DNA of 64,000 nucleotides from Collinsella aerofaciens (GTDB lineage: Bacteria; Actinomycetota; Coriobacteriia; Coriobacteriales; Coriobacteriaceae), in the NCBI RefSeq assembly GCF_902364945.1, contig NZ_CABJFS010000002.1, positions 186,001 through 250,000 on the forward strand, given 5' to 3'. Below, in pieces: positions 16,201 through 24,477 of this stretch. Positions within the stretch are counted from its first letter, which is position 1. Each line of letters begins with the position of its first letter. The position numbers were made by a program, and so were the translations under genes. The notes under the pieces are model-generated. The model had not been told where the DNA came from. It saw only the letters and a program-made list of their open reading frames with translations, and searched no databases.

Positions 16201-16334
16201 TGGCGGGGAAGGGAATCGCGTCCGCGCGCTGCGCGGACGGACCGCTGCGGCGCTTACGCGCCTTGCGAGCTGCGCTGGCAAACGCTTACGCGTTTACTCA
16301 GCTCCGCGCCCTCACGGGGTTCGATTCCGTGCGA
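16201..16334 (-). repeat. tRNA-tail hairpin element, Phe copy
   Basis: On the minus strand: T-arm half GGAATCGAACCCCGTGAGGG, a hairpin with the core AAACGC-gtaa-GCGTTT inside AGCTGAG/AGCTCGC flanks, a GGCGC-gtaa-GCGCC hairpin, a GTCCGCGC-a-GCGCGCGGAC hairpin, then GATTCCCTTCCCCGCCA, the tRNA-Phe 3' end. It keeps the three-hairpin order but little primary sequence in common with the Arg and Leu copies. Confidence 0.75.
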
Positions 16335-16386
16335 GGGCTACATAAAAGAAAAGGACCCCTTTGCAGAGGTCCTAGTCAATTCAAGG

Positions 16387-16459
<73 letters not shown>

Positions 16460-16470
16460 ATTTGAGGTGT

Positions 16471-16519
16471 GCCTTGTTTCAAGGCTTGATTAGTATAACC
16501 AAGGACGCGTTCCGGTCAA
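16471..16519 (-). promoter_or_regulatory. tRNA-Phe promoter and leader hairpin
   Basis: Minus strand TTGACC-N16-TATACT at 16492-16519. Between promoter and tRNA, GCCTTG-aaa-CAAGGC (16471-16485) can fold in the 5' leader of the precursor, a possible RNase P or processing determinant. Confidence 0.6.
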
Positions 16520-16582
16520 CCGAGAATTTCAAAAAAGTTTTTGAGCACAGCCTCGGTTCTATAAATCGGCACGTCAGAGGCA

Positions 16583-16870
16583 TCAGCCGGCAGCAAGAAG
16601 TTTTTCGCTCAGAGCCGCACGGGCAAACTCACTTGGCGTCATCCCCTCGGCAGCCGCCCGTCGACGAATGGCCTCCTTCATTCCCAGAGGAATCTTGACC
16701 GACAGCGTTGCCGTCCCCTCACCTGAGAGTGGGGGCCGTCCATGCACGATCCCACCAACGGTGTGTTCGCCATCCGGAAACTCTCCGCGCTCGTACGACT
16801 CGCACCACGCGTCAATCATTTCATCCGTTACAACCTGACCATTAGCGGCCGTATACGTCTTGCCCATCAT
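16583..16870 (-). CDS. Ribbon-helix-helix antitoxin-like protein
   Basis: 95 residues. The C-terminal half (SVKIPLGMKEAIRRRAAAEG, then MTPSEFARAALSEKLL) is a typical RHH/CopG DNA-binding unit; the N-terminal half (VTDEMIDAWCESYERGEFPD) is the kind of region that wraps the toxin in actinobacterial pairs. The ATG overlaps the TGA of the preceding toxin frame (ATGATG on TGA), so the two were translated as a unit. As an antitoxin it would bind its own promoter. The frame is intact although the toxin is not. Confidence 0.75.
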   Translation of the reverse strand: MMGKTYTAANGQVVTDEMIDAWCESYERGEFPDGEHTVGGIVHGRPPLSGEGTATLSVKIPLGMKEAIRRRAAAEGMTPSEFARAALSEKLLAAG

Positions 16871-17133
16871 CGACCCCTTTGCCGAGCCTGTTCAATCTCC
16901 TGCCAAAATTTCTTCTGGACTGGAGACAAGGCATGAATGATAAGCCACCCACGGACAAGCTAGACCGCGACAAGCTCCACGCTTCGTCCGTCTGGGAGCC
17001 ATCCAATCGCAAGCCATCTCGACGGCTCGTCCTTCGACTCGCGACGAATGCACTCAGTAACCGCAAGCCAAGCGCTAAGCACCTGCTTTTCCGTCAGGTG
17101 CTTTTTAGCGTTGGGATGGATCTCAACATCCAT
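16867..17133 (-). pseudogene. Toxin of a toxin-antitoxin pair, interrupted by an amber codon
   Basis: The reading starts MDVEIHPNAKKHLTEKQVL with GGAGGAG seven bases upstream and runs to a TAG at 16960-16962. The same frame continues for 30 more codons (RGWLIIHALSPVQKKF and on) to a TGA that overlaps the antitoxin start. Small toxin-like proteins of this sort, paired with RHH antitoxins in actinobacteria, have a final WLIIHA-type strand and helix, so the amber codon removes a conserved part. The exact family name is uncertain to me. A single base substitution explains the break. Confidence 0.7.
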
Positions 17134-17191
17134 GCATCTTCTCCTCCATCTTACCCAATTTCGTATGACGAAAGTCCGCTGTCGCCAATTC

Positions 17192-17551
17192 TTAAGCCGG
17201 CACGCGTTGGAGAGCAGGGATCGAAACAATGATTGAAGGACGCTCTAGTGCGGCCCAGGCGCCGGGGCAGGAGCACGTGCGCCAAGGACGAACGCTTTCG
17301 TAGCGCGCGAGGATATTGCCGTCGCGATCGATGAAGGCGATGTCGATGGGATAGGCCATAAAACACGTATGGACCGAAGAGCAGCGTGGAAACGCCATGA
17401 CGAGCGGCAGACCGTTGGCGGCAACCGGACACCGTCCCAGCATGCCGCGCAGGCGCACGGCAAACGACTCCGCCACCACAAACTCGGCCGGCGTCCAACC
17501 CAGCCTGTTGAGCGCCCGCGCGTACGCGATGTAGGACGAGACCGCGGTCAC
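17192..17551 (-). CDS. DUF192 family protein
   Basis: 119 residues from a GTG that overlaps the TGA of the preceding TadE-like gene (ATGTGA), so it is translationally coupled to the pilus operon. The DUF192 core is clear: RLRGMLGR near residue 35, then HTCFMAYPIDIAFIDRDGNIL near residue 62. Members are small, mostly beta proteins of unknown role, often exported in other bacteria; this one has no signal peptide. Its coupling to Tad genes suggests a job in pilus assembly or in the same envelope programme. That is inference from position. Confidence 0.8.
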   Translation of the reverse strand: MTAVSSYIAYARALNRLGWTPAEFVVAESFAVRLRGMLGRCPVAANGLPLVMAFPRCSSVHTCFMAYPIDIAFIDRDGNILARYESVRPWRTCSCPGAWAALERPSIIVSIPALQRVPA

Positions 17552-18024
17552 ATGACCACCCCCGGACGCCATGGATCGACCGTCACCGCGCGCTCGTGCG
17601 ACAACGTTGTCGGCGCCCCCAGCGTAACGCCAGCGATGCTGAGAGAAGTCGGCCACGGCTCATAGTGCATGGTGCAGGTGTAGGTCCTAAACGTACCGGA
17701 TAGGGAGAGCAGGCCACCATCCGATGCCTCCGCGCCTTGCTCGCTCGACACTTCGATCTGCAAGCCATAGCCTTCCATGGCATTCAGAATTTGAGTCTGA
17801 ACCGTCGCCGAGGCATCGGCAGAGCTTTCGTCGCCCTCCCCCTCCGACGCCACGGCGTGCGCCAACACGATGTCGGGCACCACGCGGTCGAAGCGCGCGA
17901 CAGCGCTGGCAAAGATCATGACGTTGTACACGATGAGTGCCAGCACCAGCAAAACGGGCGTAACCACTGCCATCTCCACCGTCGCTTGGGCGCGCTCCTC
18001 GCGCAGACGCATGCGGATACTCAT
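17548..18024 (-). CDS. TadE-like pseudopilin
   Basis: 158 residues. A basic N-terminus (MSIRMRLREERAQATVEMA) leads directly into a hydrophobic helix (residues 19-42). The glutamate after AQATV is the position recognised in TadE/TadF/Flp precursors by the TadV prepilin peptidase. The rest is a periplasmic or extracellular domain of about 110 residues. TadE and TadF are minor pilins needed for Flp pilus assembly. It overlaps the 717-residue gene upstream by one base and the DUF192 gene downstream. Confidence 0.8.
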   Translation of the reverse strand: MSIRMRLREERAQATVEMAVVTPVLLVLALIVYNVMIFASAVARFDRVVPDIVLAHAVASEGEGDESSADASATVQTQILNAMEGYGLQIEVSSEQGAEASDGGLLSLSGTFRTYTCTMHYEPWPTSLSIAGVTLGAPTTLSHERAVTVDPWRPGVVM

Positions 18025-20177
18025 TACGACCCACCGCCCAGAGCGCCAAACAGCGTGGCGACATCGACGGTGAGCGGGATGGAGCCGCCGCCGGGCAGAG
18101 GAATCTCCGCAAGCGTGAACACCGTGCCGCTAATGGTGCGTTCGACTTGATATTCCAACGCCTCGCAAAGCGCCTTGGGATCGGTCACGCCCAACGGAAT
18201 ACTTCGCAGCTTGTCTTGCGCATTAGAAAGAGCCGTGATGTCAGACCCCGGGCTCTTGATGACATTGGCGGTGTCGGTCAGCACCGGCTTTCGCAGGCGC
18301 AAGTCGCACGGCTCCAGACCCAACGCCGCCACGGACGCCGAAACGGTATCGCCGAGCCACGATGCGATGGAGCCCAACGCGCCGCTGCCCCCTCCTAGGC
18401 CTTTAATCATCTCGTCCATAAGTTCGTCGGCCGAACCTTGGATGTCTCCGTATCCCACAAGCAGCCGTCCCCAGACATCCATGACGCCATCGAGTACGCC
18501 GGCAACGCCACCCGAGCGTTCCTTCAATGTCGAGAAAAATCGCGAAAGCACGTTGTTTTGCGCCGTCGCCCCATCGGGCGCCAGCACCGCGGCAGAGATG
18601 GCACCGCGATCGCCAAGCCTGACTGCCGTGTTAAACGAAGAGTTGAGCTCATCGGGGCTCGAGATGGCGCCCGAAACCGCAAAGGCAACCACGCCGTTGC
18701 GACCGGGCGGAGCGATACGCGGACGCTCACCGGAAAGTTCTTTGATGGCGGTATCGAACGCATTGCCCGCACGGTCGGCTTCGTCCTCGGTCTGACGCTC
18801 GAGCTCGAGCTCCTTGTTGCGACAGTCGACGTAGTCCTCCAGGGCGTCTTTAAACTTGTCAAAGTGATACTCGAAGCCGTTTTCGATAGAGGTTGAAGGC
18901 GCCGCAACAGCACCAAGCGACAAAACGCCAAAATGGCATTTGCTGCATTTATCCTGTCCATCGTAATCGGCAACCGAAGCAAATCCGCTCGGCGTCCCTT
19001 TCTTATAGTTGGGGCAGGTCGTCCCGTAATGCAGATACGCCTTGTCATCGTTTACGCTAGTCGGCCACACCGCATCGGTATAGAGTTCCGTCGCCCGAAC
19101 CTCATCAGAGTTGCGCGGCAGCAGCGGAATATAGGAGGAAACCCTGTCTCCGTTCTCGGTTATATATGCCCGATCGACCTCCGCGTTCGCATAGGTATAA
19201 AACGCCTTACGCGCCGCAGACTCTGCCTTCATCTCGACACTCGAGCCCTGGGGCTTCTCATTTGTCAGACGCCAATGGTAGTAGTCCTTCGCGCGATCAA
19301 GGGCAACTTGAGGCTCCCACGTAACGCTCGATGAGTAATGCGGATTTTGAACACCGGAAAGATCCGTTAGGCTTTTTGCGCGCTCCCACATACAAGAACA
19401 GCTGCCGACCGAGCCCTTGTCAGACCCACCACAATCCGCCAGCCAAGCGCGCTCCTTTGCCTTCGCCGTCTCCTCCGAGGCCTTCCGCAGCTCCTCGGCC
19501 GCACGCTCTAAATCATCTGATGTGTCTTTAATGGTATCGGTCGAGATCTCTGACCCTTTGAGCGCAGCAAAGTCCGACTCGGATGTCCTGGGCACGGCAA
19601 GCGCCGTACCGGTATAGGTCACACTATCGGTATCCTGCGCCGACACCGCCTGCGTGGCACGCGCGGCGATCAGATACGGCAGAGCCGTCTCGATTTTCTG
19701 TAAGCCTTCCGATGCGCTTTTGGCAAACTTGTTGCGCGTTTTAATGATCTCGATCCCGGTGTCGACTATATTGCCGGCAACCGGCTCGGCACCCGGGATG
19801 AGGATGGCGACCAGGCCCGTCCCGATCGTGGCAAACCCCGCCAGCCCCAGACTCAAGATACTCGCATCAACCACCGTGGCAGCCGTGTGATAGGACGACA
19901 CTACGTTGGCACCCGCCAGCGCGCCGCTATCGGCCGCCACCTGGGTGTCCCCGGCACGCGACATGCTCCATATCGCCGCGGTCGACGAAAACAACAATGT
20001 GAGCACCACTAGGATGACCACGGCAGAAGAAAGCGTGGTATAGGCGCCGTCTTCGATAAACAGATCGACACCGGCTCGACCCATAAAGCCGCCTCGCTTG
20101 CAATGGCAGCTCGGACGGCGCGTCAAAACGCGTCTAGACCAGAAACGCTTAATCCCATGTAGCAATCCACGAATCAT
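18024..20177 (-). CDS. TadG-like large pilus-associated protein, cysteine-rich
   Basis: 717 residues. One N-terminal membrane helix (about residues 40-62, SSAVVILVVLTLLFSSTAAIW) is followed by QVAADSGALAGA, the sequence typical of Tad/TadG-type proteins, then a very large extracytoplasmic region with coiled-coil stretches rich in E and A. The middle holds clustered cysteines, CGGSDKGSVGSCSC near residue 250 and CPNYKK..CSKCHFG near 380-410, likely a disulfide or metal site. The ATG at 20177 has GGAGGGAG five bases upstream and overlaps the end of the preceding pilin gene by 29 bases. It is longer than classical TadG. Confidence 0.75.
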   Translation of the reverse strand: MIRGLLHGIKRFWSRRVLTRRPSCHCKRGGFMGRAGVDLFIEDGAYTTLSSAVVILVVLTLLFSSTAAIWSMSRAGDTQVAADSGALAGANVVSSYHTAATVVDASILSLGLAGFATIGTGLVAILIPGAEPVAGNIVDTGIEIIKTRNKFAKSASEGLQKIETALPYLIAARATQAVSAQDTDSVTYTGTALAVPRTSESDFAALKGSEISTDTIKDTSDDLERAAEELRKASEETAKAKERAWLADCGGSDKGSVGSCSCMWERAKSLTDLSGVQNPHYSSSVTWEPQVALDRAKDYYHWRLTNEKPQGSSVEMKAESAARKAFYTYANAEVDRAYITENGDRVSSYIPLLPRNSDEVRATELYTDAVWPTSVNDDKAYLHYGTTCPNYKKGTPSGFASVADYDGQDKCSKCHFGVLSLGAVAAPSTSIENGFEYHFDKFKDALEDYVDCRNKELELERQTEDEADRAGNAFDTAIKELSGERPRIAPPGRNGVVAFAVSGAISSPDELNSSFNTAVRLGDRGAISAAVLAPDGATAQNNVLSRFFSTLKERSGGVAGVLDGVMDVWGRLLVGYGDIQGSADELMDEMIKGLGGGSGALGSIASWLGDTVSASVAALGLEPCDLRLRKPVLTDTANVIKSPGSDITALSNAQDKLRSIPLGVTDPKALCEALEYQVERTISGTVFTLAEIPLPGGGSIPLTVDVATLFGALGGGS

Positions 20178-20685
20178 AATCTCCCTCCAGCCATTCGGGA
20201 CGCGATTGATACGAGACATCGACCTTGAGCTCAACGTAGCCGCCCTCGGCGGTACCACCCATAGCCTGCGCAAACGCACCGATCACAGGCAACGGCTTGA
20301 CCTCGCCGGAAACGGACACGGACGAGACGCCACCCGCACCGGCCCGGCCAAGCTCGATATCCCACGACAACGGCCCGCCGGCATGAAAGATCGAAACGTT
20401 GGGCACTGCGGCAAGTCGGCGGCGGGTGAACTCCTTAAGATCGTCGTCCTCCGCCGTCGTCGTGGTCATGAGCCGCGCGGTCTCGGCGGCGGCAGACTCC
20501 ATGACCGCGCGCGTATAGAGCAGGCACACCGGTTGCAGCGCGAGAAGGATGAGCGTCAGAAACGTCGGCAGCAAAAAAGCGGCCTCGACCGTAGACTGCG
20601 CCCGGTCCTCGCGCGCGGCATCAATACAACGCGATGTCCTTAGCGGCCGCAGCGGCGTCGATAACCGACGTCGAGGCAACGCCAT
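20149..20685 (-). CDS. TadE/TadF-like pseudopilin, start uncertain
   Basis: The core AREDRAQSTVEAAFLLPTFL followed by a hydrophobic helix is a class-III prepilin signature, with a C-terminal domain of about 110 residues. The frame has no ATG, GTG or TTG close to this core. The nearest in-frame ATG (20685) adds 29 basic residues and overlaps the preceding gene by 65 bases. An ATT just after the preceding stop is an alternative start. The start therefore needs experimental data; the body of the gene is secure from the pilin signature and its position in the operon. Confidence 0.7.
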   Translation of the reverse strand: MALPRRRLSTPLRPLRTSRCIDAAREDRAQSTVEAAFLLPTFLTLILLALQPVCLLYTRAVMESAAAETARLMTTTTAEDDDLKEFTRRRLAAVPNVSIFHAGGPLSWDIELGRAGAGGVSSVSVSGEVKPLPVIGAFAQAMGGTAEGGYVELKVDVSYQSRPEWLEGDYDSWIATWD

Positions 20686-20839
20686 GGGATGCCGCCCGCT
20701 CAACCAGCGCCGCCAAGCGCCCATCGGTGCCGGCACGCCAAAGTCCCGCGATCGCCAGCACGATCGATAACAGCGCCACCGTGACGATGGCGTATTCGAC
20801 CGTCGCCTGGGCAGATTCCTCACGCAGGACATCATGCAT
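20621..20839 (-). CDS. Small Flp/TadE-type pilin-like protein, 72 residues
   Basis: MHDVLREESAQATVEYAIVT leads into a hydrophobic helix to about residue 33, then a short helical tail. The Q-A-T-V-E-Y order matches Flp pilins, where cleavage precedes the E-Y pair region. It is shorter than TadE and close to Flp in size, so it may be a second pilin subunit. It is one base after the upstream gene and within the operon. Confidence 0.75.
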   Translation of the reverse strand: MHDVLREESAQATVEYAIVTVALLSIVLAIAGLWRAGTDGRLAALVERAASHGVASTSVIDAAAAAKDIALY

Positions 20840-20840
20840 T

Positions 20841-21404
20841 TCACGATCCCTCCTTTGAGTCCGTTGCCTGCGGGCTCAGGCGCACGGCGCGCAGACGACA
20901 CGAAGCATCGCCAGCATCCGCGGCAATTGTCACCATATCGACCCAGCCGCGTTCGTCGCGCACGATGGCGCCCCACACGTTTCCCTTGATGTCGAGATAG
21001 CCGCTCAGAGCAAGTTGCGCCGTGGGTACCTCGCGATAGGCACGCAGCATATCCGCCGCCGCTTCGGTCATCGGTCGGTCCTCGGACCATGCAAGCCGGA
21101 CCGCAATCGCGTTGCCCTCAGGCGAATCCGTCGCAGTGCCAGACCGCTTGTCGAGCGTCCGCAGAAAGGTTTGCGCCGTGACAGCGACATCCGAATCGTC
21201 CGCATCTCGCATCTCATCTTTTTGAGACGCCACCGCCGAATCTGAGCCCAAATCGGAGGCGGTCCCAGGACGCTGCTGCCGCGCGGCGTTAAGCCCCCAA
21301 AGCACCGCCGCTATCGCCACGGTCAGGCAAGCAAACACCAGCAGCACCCCGATGAGGCGCTCGCCCTCTACAGGCTGTTGATGCCCTCGCTGATAGCGTT
21401 CCAT
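20841..21404 (-). CDS. Single-span membrane protein of the Tad operon
   Basis: 187 residues with one hydrophobic segment (LIGVLLVFACLTVAIAAVLW, about residues 17-36), then a linker and an extracytoplasmic domain of about 110 residues. No prepilin E-Y motif precedes the helix. I do not recognise the family. The start overlaps the end of flp by 37 bases, so it belongs to the operon. A role as an assembly or minor structural factor is inferred only from its place. Confidence 0.65.
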   Translation of the reverse strand: MERYQRGHQQPVEGERLIGVLLVFACLTVAIAAVLWGLNAARQQRPGTASDLGSDSAVASQKDEMRDADDSDVAVTAQTFLRTLDKRSGTATDSPEGNAIAVRLAWSEDRPMTEAAADMLRAYREVPTAQLALSGYLDIKGNVWGAIVRDERGWVDMVTIAADAGDASCRLRAVRLSPQATDSKEGS

Positions 21405-21601
21405 AGATCTTGGACCTTGCCCTTAAATGCGACGATGGCGATAATCGCGATCACCACGAGCACGCCGACCAAGATGGCATACTCGGTGGTACCCTGTGCA
21501 CTCTCCTCCTGCAATAGTTCCTTGGCGCGCTGACGAACATGTGCCGCCCGGCAAAACGCCCAGCCCTGGACCTTGCCAGCAGCGTCAGTCATCGTGTTCA
21601 T
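21368..21601 (-). CDS. flp: Flp pilin (major Tad pilus subunit)
   Basis: 77 residues. The leader of about 35 residues ends in EESAQGTTEYAILVGVLVV, the classical Flp motif, in which the prepilin peptidase cuts before the hydrophobic T-E-Y stretch. The mature protein would be about 44 residues: a hydrophobic helix followed by FKGKVQDLWNAISEGI. It lies between the secretion machinery genes (tadA, tadB, tadC) and the minor pilins. Flp is polymerised into adhesive pili outside the cell. Confidence 0.92.
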   Translation of the reverse strand: MNTMTDAAGKVQGWAFCRAAHVRQRAKELLQEESAQGTTEYAILVGVLVVIAIIAIVAFKGKVQDLWNAISEGINSL

Positions 21602-21611
21602 GTATTCCTCC

Positions 21612-22253
21612 CTACATCATCCCGCCTGCTCCCAGCAGCGGGCCCAATATGGACAGAAGCAACGCCGGCAAGATGAGCGTGCCGGTGGGAATCAGCAGCT
21701 TGACGGGTGCACGCTCGATCTCGCGCTCGACCGCGGCGCGATGAGCCGCACGGATCTCGCGACTTTGAGCGGCCAGCGTCTCGGCAAGTGGGGCACCCAG
21801 GGCGAGCGCCTGCCCCACCGTGATGGCAAAGGTCTCGAGCGCTCGCACGCCCAGGTCGCGCGCGGCGGCCAACAACTCGTCCTCACGCGTGCCCACGCCC
21901 ACCTGCCACGCCATGCAGGCGCGCTCAAGGCGAAGAGCCAGCACTGACCGGCGGTTGGCGCAGAAAATCTCAAGCGCCGCATCAAACGAAAGACCGGCCG
22001 AAAGACCCAAGCGCACAACATCGATCATCTCGGACACTTCGCCGAGCGACACTCGCGCCGGGCCGCCCGCTCCAACCGCGCCCTTCACTCGCGCGGTCAG
22101 AGCATCGACCACCGAGCGACCCGCGGCAGTGACCAGCACCGCCTCGCGCTTGCAGGCCCCTGCGATCTTGCGTGCATCCGCCCGATCCAAACCCGTCGCG
22201 ACAAATACACTCAGGGCGCACAGGCAAGCCGCAACTGCAACCGGGGCGCTCAT
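21612..22253 (-). CDS. tadC: Tad secretion inner-membrane protein TadC
   Basis: 213 residues with the type II secretion F domain (the GEVSEMIDVVRLGLSAGLSF segment, then membrane helices near the end, LLIPTGTLILPALLLSILGP). The ATG at 22253 overlaps the tadB stop (ATGA), and the longer upstream frame is out of character. TadC pairs with TadB to form the inner-membrane platform on which the TadA ATPase works. Confidence 0.9.
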   Translation of the reverse strand: MSAPVAVAACLCALSVFVATGLDRADARKIAGACKREAVLVTAAGRSVVDALTARVKGAVGAGGPARVSLGEVSEMIDVVRLGLSAGLSFDAALEIFCANRRSVLALRLERACMAWQVGVGTREDELLAAARDLGVRALETFAITVGQALALGAPLAETLAAQSREIRAAHRAAVEREIERAPVKLLIPTGTLILPALLLSILGPLLGAGGMM

Positions 22254-23176
22254 AGCTCCACCCGCATAATGCGCCGGATAACCACCAGGGCAACGGCGTT
22301 GAGGGCAAGACCCAGCACCACAGCGCCCGCGCCGGCAGGCGTCGCAAGACCGCGACGAAAATCTGCCGAAAGCAGCGCCAACACCGCGCACATGCCCGCC
22401 GGCATCGCCGCGACCATATGCGCAGACATGCGAGCCTGCGACGTCTTAACATCCAGGCGGCGCTTGAGCTCAATGCGCTCCCCCACCATGCTCGACGCCT
22501 CGGACAGTAAGTCGGCAAGCGGAGCGCCGGTGCGCTGAGACACCTTAAGCGCCAAGGTCACAAGCGAAAGACCGGGGGCGTCGATACGCACGAGCAAGTC
22601 ATCGAGCGCGTCGGTCGCCGAGATGCCGCAATCGATCGCCGCCGCCACCCGCAAAAACTCGGTATGCACTGGCTCTTGCGCATGAGCGCCCACAAAGCGC
22701 ATGCCCTGGGCCAGCGAATGTCCCGAGGCAAGCGACATGGAAAGTGCGGTAAACGCCTCGGGCATTGCCTCTTCTGCATCGTGTTGCTCGCGCCGGCTCT
22801 CAAAGCCATCCCGAGCGGCACCAACGGCAAACGGAGCAACAAGTCCCAAGGCAAATCCGAGGGGCGATAACGACACCATCGTTAGTAAAACGCAGCAGAC
22901 ACCGCTCGATAGCAGCAGAAACGCCAAACGTCCCGAAGCATCTTCGATCACGAGGCCAAGGCGATGCGCCGGAGCCAGCGATGCCCACGAACGGGCGATC
23001 TTTTTCAGCAGATCGTTTTCCACCAGCTCACGCGGCAGCTTCTCTGCCACCGTTTCGAGCGCCTGACGTGCCAGCTCCGCCGGCGGTACCTGCGGCACAC
23101 GAGGTTCCGCCCCGCACGCCGTCGCGACAGAAAGCCCTGCCAAGCCCCCTACGACGAGGGGCACAGCGATCTCCAT
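22250..23176 (-). CDS. tadB: Tad secretion inner-membrane protein TadB
   Basis: 308 residues with N-terminal and central membrane helices, the T2SF domain (TALSMSLASGHSLAQGMRFV region) and terminal helices. It overlaps the end of tadA by 28 bases, so translation is coupled. It is the platform partner of TadC. Confidence 0.9.
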   Translation of the reverse strand: MEIAVPLVVGGLAGLSVATACGAEPRVPQVPPAELARQALETVAEKLPRELVENDLLKKIARSWASLAPAHRLGLVIEDASGRLAFLLLSSGVCCVLLTMVSLSPLGFALGLVAPFAVGAARDGFESRREQHDAEEAMPEAFTALSMSLASGHSLAQGMRFVGAHAQEPVHTEFLRVAAAIDCGISATDALDDLLVRIDAPGLSLVTLALKVSQRTGAPLADLLSEASSMVGERIELKRRLDVKTSQARMSAHMVAAMPAGMCAVLALLSADFRRGLATPAGAGAVVLGLALNAVALVVIRRIMRVEL

Positions 23177-24477
23177 TCGTCCACCTCCTCTTGTGTGAGC
23201 GTCCCCGACCGCAGGCCTTCTGCGATAAACGGCGGCTCGCGGTCAAGCGTCCAGGTGCGCTCGGCGGCATCGAACGTCACATAGCGCTCGAGCTCTACGC
23301 CGCCCGATGCGGCGCGTCGCACCCCCGAATACGAGGAGACGAAGCGCCTGCCATCGGCGTGGCGCTCGGACATCACGATACCGTCGAGTGCCATGGCAAT
23401 CTGCTCCTCGATGAGCTCGCTCGGCAGATCGATGCCATAACGTGCAAGCAACGTCAGACGCACCACGGTCTCCTGTTCTGAACCCGCATGAAGCGTGGTG
23501 AGCGACCCGTCGTGGCCCGTGTTCATGGCCTGCAACATGTCGCAGCACTCGGCACCGCGCACCTCGCCCACCACGATGCGGTCGGGGCGCATGCGCAGGG
23601 CATTAGTCACCAGGTCGCGGATCGTCACCGCGCCCTCGCCTTCAATTGAAGCCTCGCGCGCCTCTAGGCGCACCACGTGCGGATGATGCGCAAACTTGAG
23701 CTCGGCAGAGTCCTCGATCGTCACGATGCGCTCGCCGGTGGAAATCTCACATGACAACGCGTTGAGCAGGGTGGTCTTACCAGATCCCGTGCCTCCCGCA
23801 ACCGCCAGGTCCTGTCGCAGCGACACCGCACACGACAGCAGCTGCGCATACCAAAGCGGCAGCGATCCCAACCCCACGAGCTCGTCCAGCGAGCAGATAC
23901 GGTCCGAGAACTTTCGGATGGTGAGAATCGGTCCGTCAATCGCCACAGGCGGAATCACCGCGTTGACGCGATAGCCCGTTTTGAGGCGGGCGTTGACGAT
24001 GGGGCTGCGCTCGTCGATACGGCGGCCAAGTGGCGAGATAATGCGGTCGATAAGCACACGGATCTGCTCATCATCCTCAAACGCATGCTCGATGGGGTAC
24101 AAGACGCCGCCGCGTTCAAAGAAAGCCGAGCGGCAGCCGTTGATCATGATCTCGGTAACGGTGTCGTCCTCGATGAGCGGCTGCAACGGCCCCAAGCCCA
24201 CCACGTCATCCAAAATCTCGTCGATGATGGTTTCGCGCTCGGGCGTCGCGAGATCGGTCGGCTCCTCAACATTGAGCGCCGCCTCCACCGCAGGACGCAA
24301 TTCCGAGCGGGCAAGTGCCGGGTCGATATAGGCGCTGATACGCGCCACTTCGTCGTAACCCATGCGGTCCATCACGGCGCGCTTGGTGCGTCGTTTCACC
24401 GCGCGGCGACGCCCCGCATCTACAGGCGCTGCCGCCGCTGCAGCGCCGGCAGCCTTAATCCTCGTTTGCAGGCTCAT
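23149..24477 (-). CDS. tadA: Tad pilus assembly ATPase TadA/CpaF
   Basis: 442 residues, the type II/IV secretion ATPase that drives Flp pilus polymerisation. Walker A is GGTGSGKTT near residue 230, the Walker B region and Asp box [10 protein letters not shown] near 298, and a His box with [11 protein letters not shown] near 317. The N-terminal helical region binds the membrane platform. The ATG overlaps the tadZ stop (ATGA). One ATPase only is present, as in other Tad loci. Confidence 0.96.
   Translation of the reverse strand: MSLQTRIKAAGAAAAAAPVDAGRRRAVKRRTKRAVMDRMGYDEVARISAYIDPALARSELRPAVEAALNVEEPTDLATPERETIIDEILDDVVGLGPLQPLIEDDTVTEIMINGCRSAFFERGGVLYPIEHAFEDDEQIRVLIDRIISPLGRRIDERSPIVNARLKTGYRVNAVIPPVAIDGPILTIRKFSDRICSLDELVGLGSLPLWYAQLLSCAVSLRQDLAVAGGTGSGKTTLLNALSCEISTGERIVTIEDSAELKFAHHPHVVRLEAREASIEGEGAVTIRDLVTNALRMRPDRIVVGEVRGAECCDMLQAMNTGHDGSLTTLHAGSEQETVVRLTLLARYGIDLPSELIEEQIAMALDGIVMSERHADGRRFVSSYSGVRRAASGGVELERYVTFDAAERTWTLDREPPFIAEGLRSGTLTQEEVDEWRSLCPSS

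Noticed and set aside
18990..19110. A c-type cytochrome site (CSKCH) in the TadG-like protein
   Set aside because: A single CxxCH in a cysteine cluster of a pilus protein, with no heme-protein context. A structural disulfide or metal site is more likely.
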